Of a stretch of DNA of 64,000 nt, positions 45,071 through 54,800 are shown piece by piece. A program made the translations under genes and the position numbers. This stretch comes from CAADGV01 sp040290295 (GTDB taxonomy: Bacteria > Bacteroidota > Ignavibacteria > UBA10030 > UBA6906), in NCBI GenBank assembly GCA_040290295.1, contig PSMW01000014.1, positions 22,932 through 86,931 of the forward strand, read 5' to 3'. The notes beneath the pieces are model-generated. The model worked only from the letters and a program-made list of their open reading frames with translations. It searched no databases and was not told the DNA's origin. The first letter of the stretch is position 1. Each line of letters starts with the position of its first letter.

Positions 45071-45607
45071 ATGCATACGTTCGGCTTTATCGTCCTGCTT
45101 TGTTTGCTCTTCTTCTCCTGCACGGACCGGGGGAAAGAAGAGCAGATCGCGCAACAGAACGCGTTTCTCTCAACGGACGCAGAGTTGTTCCCGTTGGTGA
45201 CCGCCACCAGTCCGTTGACGACCTACGCACTGTTCCCCCATGCCGATTCGGTCACGAGCGGGGCGCTGAAGGGGTCAACGGCACATCAGCCGCTAGTCCG
45301 TGTGCGGATGAATGCCGTGGCGTTGTCTGCCTTGCAGCATGGAAGATTTCCGGCGGGAGGTTCATTCGCCGATGGTTCGATCATCTTCAAGGAGATCATC
45401 GTGGGTGGAGCGAGGCACGTGTACGCAGTGATGTACAAAGACGCACACAATCTGCTTGCTGGCAATGGTTGGTTGTGGGCGGAGTACGAGCCCAACGGCA
45501 ACGTCATGTTCCCGATACGAACACGGGGTGTGAATTGCACAGGATGTCATGCCCGCGAGCAAGGACCGCAGCACGATTTCGTACGCACGTTCGAGAGGCA
45601 ACGGTAG
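45071..45607 (+). CDS. Cytochrome P460-like lipoprotein
   Basis: 178 residues. The signal sequence ends in LLFFSC, a lipobox. The body contains VRVRMNAVALSALQ, GSFADGSIIFKEII and WLWAEYEPNG, and finishes with one c-type haem site, CTGCH, about 20 residues from the end. That is the cytochrome P460 domain plan. The haem faces the periplasm. P460 proteins oxidise hydroxylamine or bind NO in some nitrogen-cycling bacteria, while many relatives have no known role. Assignment to the domain is good; a nitrogen function is only a possibility. Confidence 0.8.
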   Translation: MHTFGFIVLLCLLFFSCTDRGKEEQIAQQNAFLSTDAELFPLVTATSPLTTYALFPHADSVTSGALKGSTAHQPLVRVRMNAVALSALQHGRFPAGGSFADGSIIFKEIIVGGARHVYAVMYKDAHNLLAGNGWLWAEYEPNGNVMFPIRTRGVNCTGCHAREQGPQHDFVRTFERQR

Positions 45608-45685
45608 GTTCTGTTGCTTGTTCCATCGTCAAGAAGTATCTTCTTCCCATCACAACCGATCTCTTCCTTTGCACAGTGGCGGCTC

Positions 45686-46504
45686 ATGGCGTTCACTTCC
45701 AAGCTCCGATCCATCCAACAACGGCGCGCAACGCTTCTCTGCATCGGTCTCGATCCGGACCTCTCGAAGATTCCGCCCCATCTTCAGACGCTCCCGCAGC
45801 CGATCCTCGAGTTCAACCGACGCATCATCGAAGCAACGCATGATCTCGTCTGCGCGTACAAGCTGAATCTCGCGTTCTACGAAGCACTCGGTGAGGTCGG
45901 GTGGCGAACCGTGAAGGAAACGCTCGCTGCGATTCCTTCCGACATCATCACCATCGGCGATGCCAAGCGGGGCGACATCGGTAATACCTCGGTGATGTAC
46001 GCAAAGAGTTTGTTTGACGACTTCGGATTCGATGCCGTCACCGTGAATCCGTACATGGGATTCGATTCCGTGGAGCCGTTCATCAGGGATGAACGTCGTG
46101 GCGCGTTCATTCTGGCACTGACGTCAAACCCCGGCGCGAAGGACTTCGAGTATCTGAACGTGAAGAACAAGCCGTTGTATGAGCACGTGATAGCGAAAAC
46201 GAAGAGATGGAACGTGAAGGACAACTGCGGACTCGTTGTGGGCGCAACACGAACGACAGCATTGAAGCGTATTCGGTCTCTCGCTCCCGAAATGCCCTTG
46301 CTGATTCCGGGCGTCGGTGCACAGGGGGGAGATTTGACAGCAGCCGTACGTTTCGGATGCGACCGTAACGGAGAGCTTGTCCTGATCACGTCCAGCCGCT
46401 CTGTGCTGTACGCTTCGCGCGGCACCGACTTTGCCGCGGCTGCACGCGGCGCCGCGCTCGATCTCCGGAACGACATCGCTCGCATCCGCGAGAAGTACTT
46501 CTGA
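45686..46504 (+). CDS. pyrF: Orotidine 5'-phosphate decarboxylase (type 2)
   Basis: 272 residues, the length of the longer bacterial type 2 form. LLCIGLDPDLSKIP opens the barrel. TIGDAKRGDIGNTS supplies the catalytic Lys and Asp residues, and LLIPGVGAQGGDL and LITSSRSVLYAS bind the phosphate. It makes UMP from OMP. ATG 45686 was chosen because the preceding codons show no homology. pyrG, the CTP synthase, lies 10 kb away in the same window. Confidence 0.95.
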   Translation: MAFTSKLRSIQQRRATLLCIGLDPDLSKIPPHLQTLPQPILEFNRRIIEATHDLVCAYKLNLAFYEALGEVGWRTVKETLAAIPSDIITIGDAKRGDIGNTSVMYAKSLFDDFGFDAVTVNPYMGFDSVEPFIRDERRGAFILALTSNPGAKDFEYLNVKNKPLYEHVIAKTKRWNVKDNCGLVVGATRTTALKRIRSLAPEMPLLIPGVGAQGGDLTAAVRFGCDRNGELVLITSSRSVLYASRGTDFAAAARGAALDLRNDIARIREKYF

Positions 46505-46623
46505 AATTCTCGTCGCTGTCGGCACAGCGCGACGTCCTTCTGTTCATGTTGTTTCACCGTGTGAAGCACCCGCTCCGGCTCTTCACACAACCAACAAGCT
46601 TCGGTCGGTAGGAGGTCACTGCC

Positions 46624-47822
46624 ATGAGGATCATGCTCACTCTTTTTCTGTTGGTGTTTTCCCTTCACTCCTCTGCGCATTTACAGTCGCCGGAAATCGG
46701 GGCGCTCGCTCCAGCGATCGTCGTCAGAGAATGCGTTAGCGGAGAGCTTTCTGGATCTCAACCTTTTCGGGACAAGACGGTCATCCTCGAATTTTGGGCT
46801 ACGTGGTGTGCACCGTGTATCGGCGCGATCCCGCATCTGAACGACCTCGCAGCACGCTTTGCGCGCAACGACGTGGTCTTCGTTTTTATTACCGCCGAAC
46901 CACGCAACGTCGTCGAAACCTTCCTGACACGCAAGCCGATCCGAGGAAGCGTAGCGCTGGATGCAACCGATGATGGTGTTGGGAAAACTCACCGGGCCTT
47001 CGGTGTCCAAGCGATCCCAGTCACGTTTTTCATCGACAAGCAAGGAAGATTGCGATGGCGGGGCCATCCAACCGACTTGACCGAATCGCTTCTGGAGACA
47101 TATCTCGCTACGGGAAATGTTCCTCCATCGCGTGTAGGCACGACAGAACCGCGACCGCTTACGAGCATTCCCGAGAACGCATTCATTGTGCTTGTGGTGA
47201 ATCCTGCGAAGACCATTTCTCCCGACCCGAAAGCGTACGGTCGCGGTATCTTTATGCGACGACGGGTATGGGACACGACCGAGATAGCGTACCGCAGCGG
47301 GGGGGGGTAAGCGATCTGATCCGGAAGTTGCTCGGGCTTCCGACTTCTCGGTTGACGATCGAAGGGACGCAGCCGACCGAAATGTTCGACCTCACGCTAC
47401 GTGCAAGCGTGCCGATGACAGATTCGGTGGTGAGTGCTTGGATTCTTCGAGCGCTCCACGACATCTTCGGCGCGAGACTCCAATACCGTACGGAACAGAA
47501 GAAAGGTTGGGCGCTTAGCGTCGTTCATCCCGAGCGGCTCAGAGCTACTGCGGTTGCGAGCGGCTCGTCCGTACAATGGACGGATTCGTCGTGGATCGGT
47601 GTCGGTGTAGCGATGCCGGTTTTCGTTCGGGGTCTCGAAGAACACTTCGGTGAGCATTTCTTCGACGACACAGGTGTGGAGGGAACATTCGACTTCGAGG
47701 TACCGATGCGAACGTTTGCGAGCATGCGCGCAGCACTCGAACAACAGTACGGCTTGACGTTGCAGGAAACAGATCGTCCGGTTTCGATCGCTCGCCTTTC
47801 GTTCCTACGACACATGCGATAG
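46624..47822 (+). pseudogene. TlpA-like thioredoxin plus DUF3738 protein split at a G9 tract
   Basis: The first part (46624-47310) is an exported thioredoxin-like protein. It has a signal peptide, EFWATWCAPCIGAIPHLNDL with the CxxC redox site, and AIPVTFFIDKQG. It continues toward VWDTTEIAYRSGGG and stops at TAA right after nine G (47299-47307). One extra G (or two fewer) joins it in frame to VSDLIRKLLGLP, PTEMFDLTLRASV and the rest up to 47822. That is the soil-associated TIGR03435/DUF3738 domain, often fused behind a TlpA domain. The whole protein would be about 399 residues and periplasmic. AGGAGG precedes ATG 46624. The tract may be phase-variable or miscounted. Confidence 0.75.
47299..47307 (+). 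repeat. Homopolymer of nine G inside a coding region
   Basis: With nine G the reading ends at the following TAA. Ten or seven G would join the thioredoxin-like and DUF3738 halves. Confidence 0.9.
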
Positions 47823-47897
47823 GGCTGCAGCACGCTTCCAAGACGCGAGCACGCCTTGACGATCATTGCACATTACTCGACACGGAGGAAGGAGCGT

Positions 47898-49430
47898 ATG
47901 GGCATGGCTCTTCCACTCATTCCTGAAAGTATTCTTCGTCGCATTTGGCAGGAGCAACGCTTCTCGCATGGCCATCTTGCCACAGCGGACGGAAGGGCAG
48001 TAACGATCCTCTCGCCCGGCACGCCGAACGACGACGCAGGACCAGATTTTCTGGATGCACGCATTCGTGTGGGCAGCACCACCTATCGCGGCGACGTGGA
48101 GTTGCACGTGAGCGCGCAGGAGTGGCTTGCGCACAAGCATGATCGCGATCCCCACTACAATGGCGTCATTCTCCATGTTGTGCTCTCGGCGGAACCGCTC
48201 TCGCCGCCTGCACGAACACAGAGCAAACGTATCATTCCGTTGCTGGTACTCCATCCGTTTCTCGATGAGCGAACGCGAGAGGCATGGAGCACGCTGGATA
48301 AAGAGCGCGCACAGCGTGGACCCATTCCGTGTCGCGATCTGAACGACGGCGTGTCCGCACGCGTGATTCTTGGTTGGCTCGAAACTTTGGGTTTGGAACG
48401 AATCGAATTGAAGTTGCGCCGATACGAAGAGCGCTTGAAGCAGTTGGTGGATCACGCGTGCGGTACGGTGCGCGAGCCGTTTCCACGCTACTACGGCAAC
48501 CCGGCAGATATCCCGCCACCGCGGAAGGAGTACACGCGAAAGGATTTCTTGAACAAGGAACTGTGGGAACAGCTTCTCTACGAGGGGATAATGGAAGCGC
48601 TCGGGTATGCCAAGAACCAGAAGCCGTTCTTGCACTTGGCGCAGTCGATGCCACTGGCGGTGCTGCGCCGCTTTCCGCTGAACGACACCGTGACGATGAT
48701 GGCATTGCTCTTCGGGGCAGCGTCGCTTCTTCCTGCGGCTTCCGCTGTGCACGAGCCTGAGAGCCGCGTGTACCTCGCAGCACTCAAGCGACGCTGGCGT
48801 ACCCTACGCCCCGCCGTTGCAGGCAATGTGCTGCACGAAGGCGATTGGCTGTTCTTCCGACTTCGTCCGCAGAACTTTCCGACAGCGCGGCTTGCCGCTT
48901 TTTGTTTTCTGCTGCCGCGGTTGTTCGGCAACGATGCGTTTCGATCGTTGATGACTATGATGAAGGACGGCACACTGGGAGCGAAAGAGCGGCGCGCTCG
49001 TCTCCATGCACTCTTCAGCTTCACGCCCGATGCGTTTTGGCAAGCGCACTATCACTTCACGTCACGCAAGAAGCCTGACGCGCGCACGGGAAGCTTCGGC
49101 ATCGCGCTGGGTGCCGATCGCATCAACGACATTCTCATCAACACCATCGTGCCGTTCATGCTTCTCTACGCTCGCCTCTTTCGTGAAGCAGGCTTGACGC
49201 GCAACGTGCACAGACTTCTTGTCGCACTTCCACCGTTGCAAGACAATGCCGTCAGCGACATCATCCGCCGTGATCTCCTCAAGCAAAAGGCGGCTTTGCG
49301 CCACGCGTTGCATCATCAGGGGGCGATGCAGGTGTACCGTTTTTACTGCACTGCGCTCCGCTGCGCGGATTGCGCCGTGGGTCAACGCACATCGCTCGGC
49401 GCTCCTCCTCGAGAGGGAGGGAAAGACTGA
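47898..49430 (+). CDS. DUF2851 family protein
   Basis: 510 residues. The family opening is visible: IPESILRRIWQEQRF, TADGRAVTILSPGTPNDDAG, PDFLDARIRVG, YRGDVELHV and HYNGVILHVVL. A LEALGYAKNQKPF-like central motif and a C-terminal RCADCAVG Cys pair follow. The acidic PDF.DA...G..EiH pattern hints at a nuclease-like fold, but no function is established. DUF2851 is widespread in Bacteroidota and relatives. GGAGGAAGGAG precedes ATG 47898, which is preferred over the upstream in-frame ATG. Confidence 0.88.
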   Translation: MGMALPLIPESILRRIWQEQRFSHGHLATADGRAVTILSPGTPNDDAGPDFLDARIRVGSTTYRGDVELHVSAQEWLAHKHDRDPHYNGVILHVVLSAEPLSPPARTQSKRIIPLLVLHPFLDERTREAWSTLDKERAQRGPIPCRDLNDGVSARVILGWLETLGLERIELKLRRYEERLKQLVDHACGTVREPFPRYYGNPADIPPPRKEYTRKDFLNKELWEQLLYEGIMEALGYAKNQKPFLHLAQSMPLAVLRRFPLNDTVTMMALLFGAASLLPAASAVHEPESRVYLAALKRRWRTLRPAVAGNVLHEGDWLFFRLRPQNFPTARLAAFCFLLPRLFGNDAFRSLMTMMKDGTLGAKERRARLHALFSFTPDAFWQAHYHFTSRKKPDARTGSFGIALGADRINDILINTIVPFMLLYARLFREAGLTRNVHRLLVALPPLQDNAVSDIIRRDLLKQKAALRHALHHQGAMQVYRFYCTALRCADCAVGQRTSLGAPPREGGKD

Positions 49431-49465
49431 CTCGCCGCACGCGGCGCGCACGTCTCGAAACACCA

Positions 49466-49496
49466 GCGGGAAGTTCTGCACCACCGATCTTCCCGC
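49466..49496. terminator. Hairpin between convergent genes
   Basis: GCGGGAAG (49466-49473) and CTTCCCGC (49489-49496) form an 8-bp stem with a 15-base loop between the ends of the DUF2851 and malic enzyme genes. There is no clear T-run on either side, so termination efficiency is doubtful. Confidence 0.4.
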
Positions 49497-49520
49497 CAGC
49501 CATCATGACCATCTGCCGCG

Positions 49521-51836
49521 TTATTCGTACAGCGTCTCCAATTGTGGCACTACTCTTCCCATCGTCAGGCTGTTTTCGTCGGAGCGTTCTTGGGCATCGC
49601 GTACCGCCATCGCCGTGACGTTGACGATGTCGGTCACCTCGTTGCCTGGGATGAGCAGGTACACGGGCTTGCGCATACCGATGAGCATCGGGCCATGCAG
49701 TTCAGCGCCGCCGAGTCGTGCGAGTAGTTTGTAGGCGATGTTCGCCGATTCGAGGTTCGGGCACACCAACAAGTTCGCTCCTCCTTTCAGCGTGCTGAAG
49801 GGATAGAGTGTTTCGATGATGTAGGGTGAAACGGCGGTATCCGCCATCATCTCACCATCGACCATCAGTTCGGGGGCGCGCTTCCTGACCAACTCCGCGG
49901 CTTTTGCCATCTTCTGTGCCGATGGGTGCTGCGTGCTACCGAAATTGCTGAACGACAGCATTGCAATGCGCGGCGTGATGTCGAAACTGCTCACCTTCTC
50001 CGCCGCAAGGATGGCGATCTCCGCGAGGTGTTCTGCTGTAGGATCGAAATTGACCGTCGCATCGGTGATGAACTTGACGTCGTTCTTGAACACGAGCATG
50101 TACAATCCGGCAATGGTGCTGATGCCCGGCAGCGGTTTGATGATGTGCAGTGCGGGCCTGATTGTGTCGGGATAATGCTGCGTGAGACCTGCAACCAAGC
50201 CGTCGGCGTCGCCGCTGTGCACCATCATCATACCGAAGTTGATCGGACGTTGTATGTGGCTGCGCGCGTCTTTCTGTGTCACTCCTTTCCGCTTGCGCAT
50301 GTCGTAGAACTTGCTGACGTACTCGTCGAACTTCTGTGCATGAACGGGGTCGATGATCTCGACGCCCGTTAAGTCCAGATCGAGCATCGTGATCTTCTCG
50401 GTGATGGTCTCGCGGTTGCCGAGGAGAATGGGCTTGGCGATTTCTTCGTCGAGAATGATCTGGCTCGCACGCAGCACTTTCTCTTCTGTGCCTTCGGGGA
50501 AGACGATCCGTTTCGGCGCACGCTGCGCCTTGTGGATAACGGTGCGCATGATTTCTTTTCTTCGACCAAAGCGACTCTCGAGCGCGTCGCGATACGCGGA
50601 AAGGTTCTCGATCGGTGTGCGTGCGACCCCTGTTTCCATCGCTGCTTTTGCGACCGCAGGCGCTTCCCACAACAGGACGCGCGGATCGAGCGGCTTTGGT
50701 ATGATATAGTCGCGTCCAAACTTGATCGGCTTGCCGCCGTAGGCTTTGATGACGGAATCGGGAACGTCTCCTTTCGCAAGAGCGGCAAGTGTGCGCGCAG
50801 CGGCGAGCTTCATCTCGTCGTTGATCGCTGTCGCCATCACGTCGAGTGCTCCGCGGAAGATGAACGGGAACCCCAAGACGTTGTTGACCTGATTCGGATA
50901 GTCCGACCGGCCCGTTGCCATGATGAGATCGTTACGAGCTTCGAACGCCTCCTCAGGTGTGATCTCGGGATCGGGATTTGCCATCGCAAAGATGATCGCA
51001 TCCTCCGCCATGCTCTTGACCATCTCTTTCGTGACCACGCCTTTTACGGAGACGCCTGCGAACACGTCGGCGCCGCGCATAGCGTCGGCAAGCGTCCGCG
51101 CGTCCGTGTCGATGGCAAAGAACTCTTTGTACGGATTCATCCCCTCTTTCCGCCCCTTGTACACCACCCCCTTCGTGTCCACGAGAGTAAGATTCTCTTT
51201 CTTCACGCCAAGCAGCAAGTAGAACTTCGCGCAGGCAATGCCTGCGGCGCCGGCACCGCTGAAGACGACCTTCACCTCGTTGATCCTCTTGCCAACCACT
51301 GCCAACGCATTGAGCAAGCCTGCACCCGAGATGATGGCAGTGCCGTGTTGGTCGTCGTGAAAGACGGGGATGTGCATCATCTTCTTCAACTGCTCTTCAA
51401 TGGAAAAACACTCCGGCGCCTTGATGTCTTCCAGATTGATGCCGCCGAAGGTCGGCTCCAACGCTTTGACGATACGAATGATCTCATCCGGGTCTTTCGA
51501 ATCGATCTCGATGTCGAACACATCGATATCCGCAAAGCGCTTGAACAGGGCGCCCTTGCCTTCCATCACCGGTTTGCCTGCCGCCGGGCCGATGTCGCCC
51601 AAACCGAGCACGGCACTTCCGTTGGTAACAACGGCAACGAGATTGCCTTTTGCAGTGTATTTATACACGTCCTCGGCCTGCGCTGCGATCTCGCGACACG
51701 GTTCCGTGACCCCGGGCGTGTAGGCGAGTGAGAGATCGCGCTGCGTCGCGCACGGCTTGGTGAGTGCGATCTCGATTTTACCTCGACGCCCTTGGCTATG
51801 GTAGTCAAGCGCATCTTGTTTACGAATCATTGCCAT
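49521..51836 (-). CDS. maeB: Malic enzyme with C-terminal phosphotransacetylase-like domain
   Basis: 771 residues. About 1-420 are the malic enzyme: SLAYTPGVTEPCREIA, GDIGPAAGKPVMEGKGALFK, the NAD(P) site VVFSGAGAAGIACAK and FAMANPDPEITPEEA. About 430-771 resemble phosphate acetyltransferase (RIVFPEGTEEKVLRA; LVAGLTQHYPDTIRPAL), thought to be regulatory in MaeB-type enzymes. It converts malate to pyruvate and CO2 with NAD(P)H production. AGGAGG lies seven bases before ATG 51836. It is a single-gene unit. Confidence 0.95.
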   Translation of the reverse strand: MAMIRKQDALDYHSQGRRGKIEIALTKPCATQRDLSLAYTPGVTEPCREIAAQAEDVYKYTAKGNLVAVVTNGSAVLGLGDIGPAAGKPVMEGKGALFKRFADIDVFDIEIDSKDPDEIIRIVKALEPTFGGINLEDIKAPECFSIEEQLKKMMHIPVFHDDQHGTAIISGAGLLNALAVVGKRINEVKVVFSGAGAAGIACAKFYLLLGVKKENLTLVDTKGVVYKGRKEGMNPYKEFFAIDTDARTLADAMRGADVFAGVSVKGVVTKEMVKSMAEDAIIFAMANPDPEITPEEAFEARNDLIMATGRSDYPNQVNNVLGFPFIFRGALDVMATAINDEMKLAAARTLAALAKGDVPDSVIKAYGGKPIKFGRDYIIPKPLDPRVLLWEAPAVAKAAMETGVARTPIENLSAYRDALESRFGRRKEIMRTVIHKAQRAPKRIVFPEGTEEKVLRASQIILDEEIAKPILLGNRETITEKITMLDLDLTGVEIIDPVHAQKFDEYVSKFYDMRKRKGVTQKDARSHIQRPINFGMMMVHSGDADGLVAGLTQHYPDTIRPALHIIKPLPGISTIAGLYMLVFKNDVKFITDATVNFDPTAEHLAEIAILAAEKVSSFDITPRIAMLSFSNFGSTQHPSAQKMAKAAELVRKRAPELMVDGEMMADTAVSPYIIETLYPFSTLKGGANLLVCPNLESANIAYKLLARLGGAELHGPMLIGMRKPVYLLIPGNEVTDIVNVTAMAVRDAQERSDENSLTMGRVVPQLETLYE

Positions 51837-52149
51837 GAATCATCCTCCTTTGGGAAAGCCCGTGGTGCCCATAGTATACGATACACCTCTTATGGCTTGG
51901 TATGGTGAAAGCTGTGGATCGGCTCTTGATCTGCATTGTGCTGAAACGACACACTCTCGTGTTCCATGTCGTCAAAGCCTGTGCCACCAGGTTGAACATC
52001 GTGGTGTGGTCGTTTCAACTTCTTCTGCTTCGGCGTTCTCATTTTTTGAAAACGATCGGCTACATCTTTCTTAAACATACGAAACTCTCGTGTGTCGTTC
52101 TTCAGCAGAAAAGCGCCGGGATGTTCGGTCCATTGGTTGTGAACACAAA
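51837..52149. other. Intergenic region between divergent maeB and the M48 operon
   Basis: No gene is supported. A TATACT lies about 40 bases before maeB on the minus strand but lacks a good -35. The operon promoter is listed separately at 52150-52178. Confidence 0.5.
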
Positions 52150-52178
52150 TTGATTTTCCTGCACGTTTTGGTTAAGAT
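52150..52178 (+). promoter_or_regulatory. Promoter of the M48-plsC-pyrG operon
   Basis: TTGATT (52150-52155), 17 bases, TAAGAT (52173-52178). The same -10 hexamer and spacing are seen before the patatin gene. The leader to ATG 52196 would be only about 12 bases and shows no Shine-Dalgarno. Confidence 0.65.
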
Positions 52179-52195
52179 AGCACTGCGCATTCGAT

Positions 52196-53347
52196 ATGAC
52201 GAGCATGGAACAGACAATCGCCGCCCCACCTCTCGCCTCCACGTCGCGGACTTCCGAGGCGAAGCAGTACACACGCACGAAGCTGATGCTCGGTGTTGGC
52301 TCTTCGCTTCTGTCGTTCGTTGTGGTGCTTGCCATTGTGCTCTCGGGCCTGTCGAAGGAGTTTGCATCTTGGGCACAAGAGTTGGCTGACAATGAGTATG
52401 TCAGTGTGTTGTTGTTCCTCCTCGCGGTCGGAGCGACGGAGTCGGTCGCAACACTCCCCTTGAGCTTTTACTCCGGCTACATCATCGAGCATCGCTATGG
52501 ACTGTCCAACCAAACAGTCGGACGGTGGGTAGGGGAACGAACGAAGGCGCTTCTGGTCGCGGCTCCGCTGATGGCGATCATCTCGGTGGTATTGTATTTT
52601 TGTTTGAAGAACTACGGGATGCTGTGGTGGCTGCCTGTTGCTGTGGTTGTAACGCTGGTGTCGGTGGTGCTGGCGCGGATCGTCCCGACGCTGATCATCC
52701 CACTGTTCTATCGATTCACGCCCGTCAAAGATGGCTCGTTGAAGGAACGTGTTACAGCGTTGTGTAAAAGCGCGCAGGTGCGCTTCGAGGGCATTTTTTC
52801 GTTCGATATGAGCAAGAACACCAAGAAGGCGAACGCCGTGTTCACCGGCATCGGCAAGGCGAAACGGATTATTCTCGGCGATACGCTCTTGCACTCTTTC
52901 ACCGAAGACGAAATCGTAACGGTCTTCGCCCATGAGTTAGGTCATTACGTGCACAAGCATCTCTTGATCGGCATGGTGGTGGGTGTCGTCTCCACGTTTG
53001 CGGGATTGTTCGCCGCAGCGCATGCGTACGCCTTCTCCGTGTCCCTGCTCCACTTCAACGGACTGACGGATATTGCAGCGCTCCCCTTGTTGGGCGTATG
53101 GCTGTCGCTGTTCGGCTTGATCTCGTCGCCGTTAGGGAACATGCTCTCGCGTAAGCACGAGCGGGAAGCAGACCGATACGCTGTGCAGACGACCGGCACC
53201 AAAGCCGCGTTCATCTCGGCATTGCGAAAGTTGGCGGAGACGAACTTGGCTGATCCCGAACCACACCCCCTGGTGGAATTTTTCTTCTACAGCCATCCTT
53301 CCATTGCCCGGCGTGTTGCAATGGTCGATTCGCTGAACGGACGATGA
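52196..53347 (+). CDS. M48-family (Ste24/HtpX-type) membrane metallopeptidase
   Basis: 383 residues with four to six membrane helices. The zinc motif HELGH is at 246-250, the third ligand lies in the following KHEREADRYAV, and the N-terminal segment GYIIEHRYGLSNQTVGRW is typical of the CAAX-prenyl-protease-like M48A group. The active site faces the cytoplasm or sits within the membrane. Bacterial members take part in membrane protein quality control. It leads an operon of envelope and housekeeping genes, and its stop overlaps plsC by ATGA. The in-frame ATG at 52205 is an alternative start. Confidence 0.9.
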   Translation: MTSMEQTIAAPPLASTSRTSEAKQYTRTKLMLGVGSSLLSFVVVLAIVLSGLSKEFASWAQELADNEYVSVLLFLLAVGATESVATLPLSFYSGYIIEHRYGLSNQTVGRWVGERTKALLVAAPLMAIISVVLYFCLKNYGMLWWLPVAVVVTLVSVVLARIVPTLIIPLFYRFTPVKDGSLKERVTALCKSAQVRFEGIFSFDMSKNTKKANAVFTGIGKAKRIILGDTLLHSFTEDEIVTVFAHELGHYVHKHLLIGMVVGVVSTFAGLFAAAHAYAFSVSLLHFNGLTDIAALPLLGVWLSLFGLISSPLGNMLSRKHEREADRYAVQTTGTKAAFISALRKLAETNLADPEPHPLVEFFFYSHPSIARRVAMVDSLNGR

Positions 53348-54057
53348 AGCGGCTGATCGGGACGGTACGATTCTTCGGCTTGTTTCTCAGTTCGATGCTG
53401 TTTGCAAGCGTCGTCTTGGTGACGTTGCTGTTCACGCGCAGCTCGCGTGTCTTCCATGCTTTGTGCCGGGCGTGGGCGCGCACGGCGCTTGCCCTCTGTG
53501 GCATCGCTGTAAGCGTGCGGGGCACTGAGCATCTCGAAGCCGGGCAGCGGTACGTGTACGTCTCCAATCATGCAAGCTTGTTCGACATCCCGGCTGTCAT
53601 CGCCGGCATCCCCGATGAGATTCGGATTGTGTACAAGAAAGAACTCCATTGGATTCCGCTATTCGGGTGGGGATTGAAACTCGGCAGCTATATCCCGATC
53701 GACCGCGGACGGAGCGTGAAAGCACAACGCAGTTTGGAGAAAGCGATCGAAAAAATCCGCAACGGGGAATCGGTGTTGCTTTATGCCGAGGGAACGCGGA
53801 CGTTGGACGGCCGGTTGCAACCGTTCAAGCGCGGTGCGTTTCACATTGCGGTGCGAGCCGGCGTTCCCGTCGTGCCGCTGACGATCAATGGCAGCTTCAA
53901 GATTCTCCCCAAGTATGCGTTTGCGGTCCATTCCGGACATATCGAGTTGATCCTCGATCGTCCGATGCATCTCACAGGATCACAAGGAAAAGAGGCGGAA
54001 CTCAAACTCATGGAGGAAGTTCATGCGGCAATTGCACGGCACTACATCGACCAGTAA
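53344..54057 (+). CDS. plsC: 1-acyl-sn-glycerol-3-phosphate acyltransferase
   Basis: 237 residues. One N-terminal membrane helix (LFASVVLVTLLF) is followed by the acyltransferase motifs SNHASLFD (H76 and D81 catalytic), the second-block PIDRG, YAEGTRTLDG and VPVVPLTING. It adds the second acyl chain to lysophosphatidic acid at the inner membrane, giving phosphatidic acid. Its start overlaps the M48 stop, and its last 35 bases overlap the next lipoprotein gene. Confidence 0.92.
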   Translation: MKRLIGTVRFFGLFLSSMLFASVVLVTLLFTRSSRVFHALCRAWARTALALCGIAVSVRGTEHLEAGQRYVYVSNHASLFDIPAVIAGIPDEIRIVYKKELHWIPLFGWGLKLGSYIPIDRGRSVKAQRSLEKAIEKIRNGESVLLYAEGTRTLDGRLQPFKRGAFHIAVRAGVPVVPLTINGSFKILPKYAFAVHSGHIELILDRPMHLTGSQGKEAELKLMEEVHAAIARHYIDQ

Positions 54058-54772
54058 CGCATCACACCGGCGTGTGCTGTACGCACTCGCGCTGTTCGTG
54101 AGCGCGCTCTCCGGCTGCAAGCAAGACCCGATCGATCCTTCCATCGAGCGGATACGGTTGGGAGAGTTTCGCGTCGGGCTCATCACCAGCTTCACCAACC
54201 TGAATGAGATCACGATGAGCGGGCGCATCCGCGCGTACGATACACGGGATTCCCTGTACGAAGCCCCGGGGATCGGATCGTTCAAACATTTTCTCTCGTT
54301 CCGCGACACCACCACGAACGATACGCTGCGCCTGTTCTACACGCTTCCCTCCAACGTGAACTTCCGCATCGATTCGACCCAACGGTTCGTGCTCTTCTAC
54401 CGGAAGGTGGGCGAACGCTTCGCGTTGCTTCTCAAGACCAAAAACGATAGTTTGGTGTGCGCTTTCGGCACACTGCTGGCCGATGAATGGGTCTTCGTGT
54501 TCAATCGCAGCGGCAATCAAGGCCTTCGTGTGAGTGCCGGCGACAATGTGTATCTCGCACGCAATACCGTTTGCGGCCGCGAAGGTGACTTCGACATGAT
54601 TTTCAGCGCGCACAGCGGCGAGGTGCGCGTCGGTCCTGCACGTAGTGCTCTGCTCTTCAGCGGCGACAAGGTGTACGCCGTGTTCAATGTTGTCAACACG
54701 AAGCTGATCAAAGATTTGGGCCGCTGCACGGATTTCGTGCCCGAATTCGCGTTCATGATACTTCGACAATAG
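54023..54772 (+). CDS. Lipoprotein of unknown function
   Basis: 249 residues. The signal region VLYALALFVSALSGC ends in a lipobox; the n-region before it is long and Ser/Thr-rich. The mature part is mostly beta (GEFRVGLITSFTNLNEITMSG, FVLFYRKVGERFALLL), with two further Cys residues (CGREGDFD; GRCTDFVPE) that could form a disulfide. No family is recognised. It overlaps plsC and ends 28 bases before gatC, so it is part of the operon. The later in-frame starts would remove the signal peptide, so the early ATG is kept. Confidence 0.7.
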   Translation: MRQLHGTTSTSNASHRRVLYALALFVSALSGCKQDPIDPSIERIRLGEFRVGLITSFTNLNEITMSGRIRAYDTRDSLYEAPGIGSFKHFLSFRDTTTNDTLRLFYTLPSNVNFRIDSTQRFVLFYRKVGERFALLLKTKNDSLVCAFGTLLADEWVFVFNRSGNQGLRVSAGDNVYLARNTVCGREGDFDMIFSAHSGEVRVGPARSALLFSGDKVYAVFNVVNTKLIKDLGRCTDFVPEFAFMILRQ

Positions 54773-54800
54773 CGTTGTGCACCAACCTCGAGTCCCTCTC

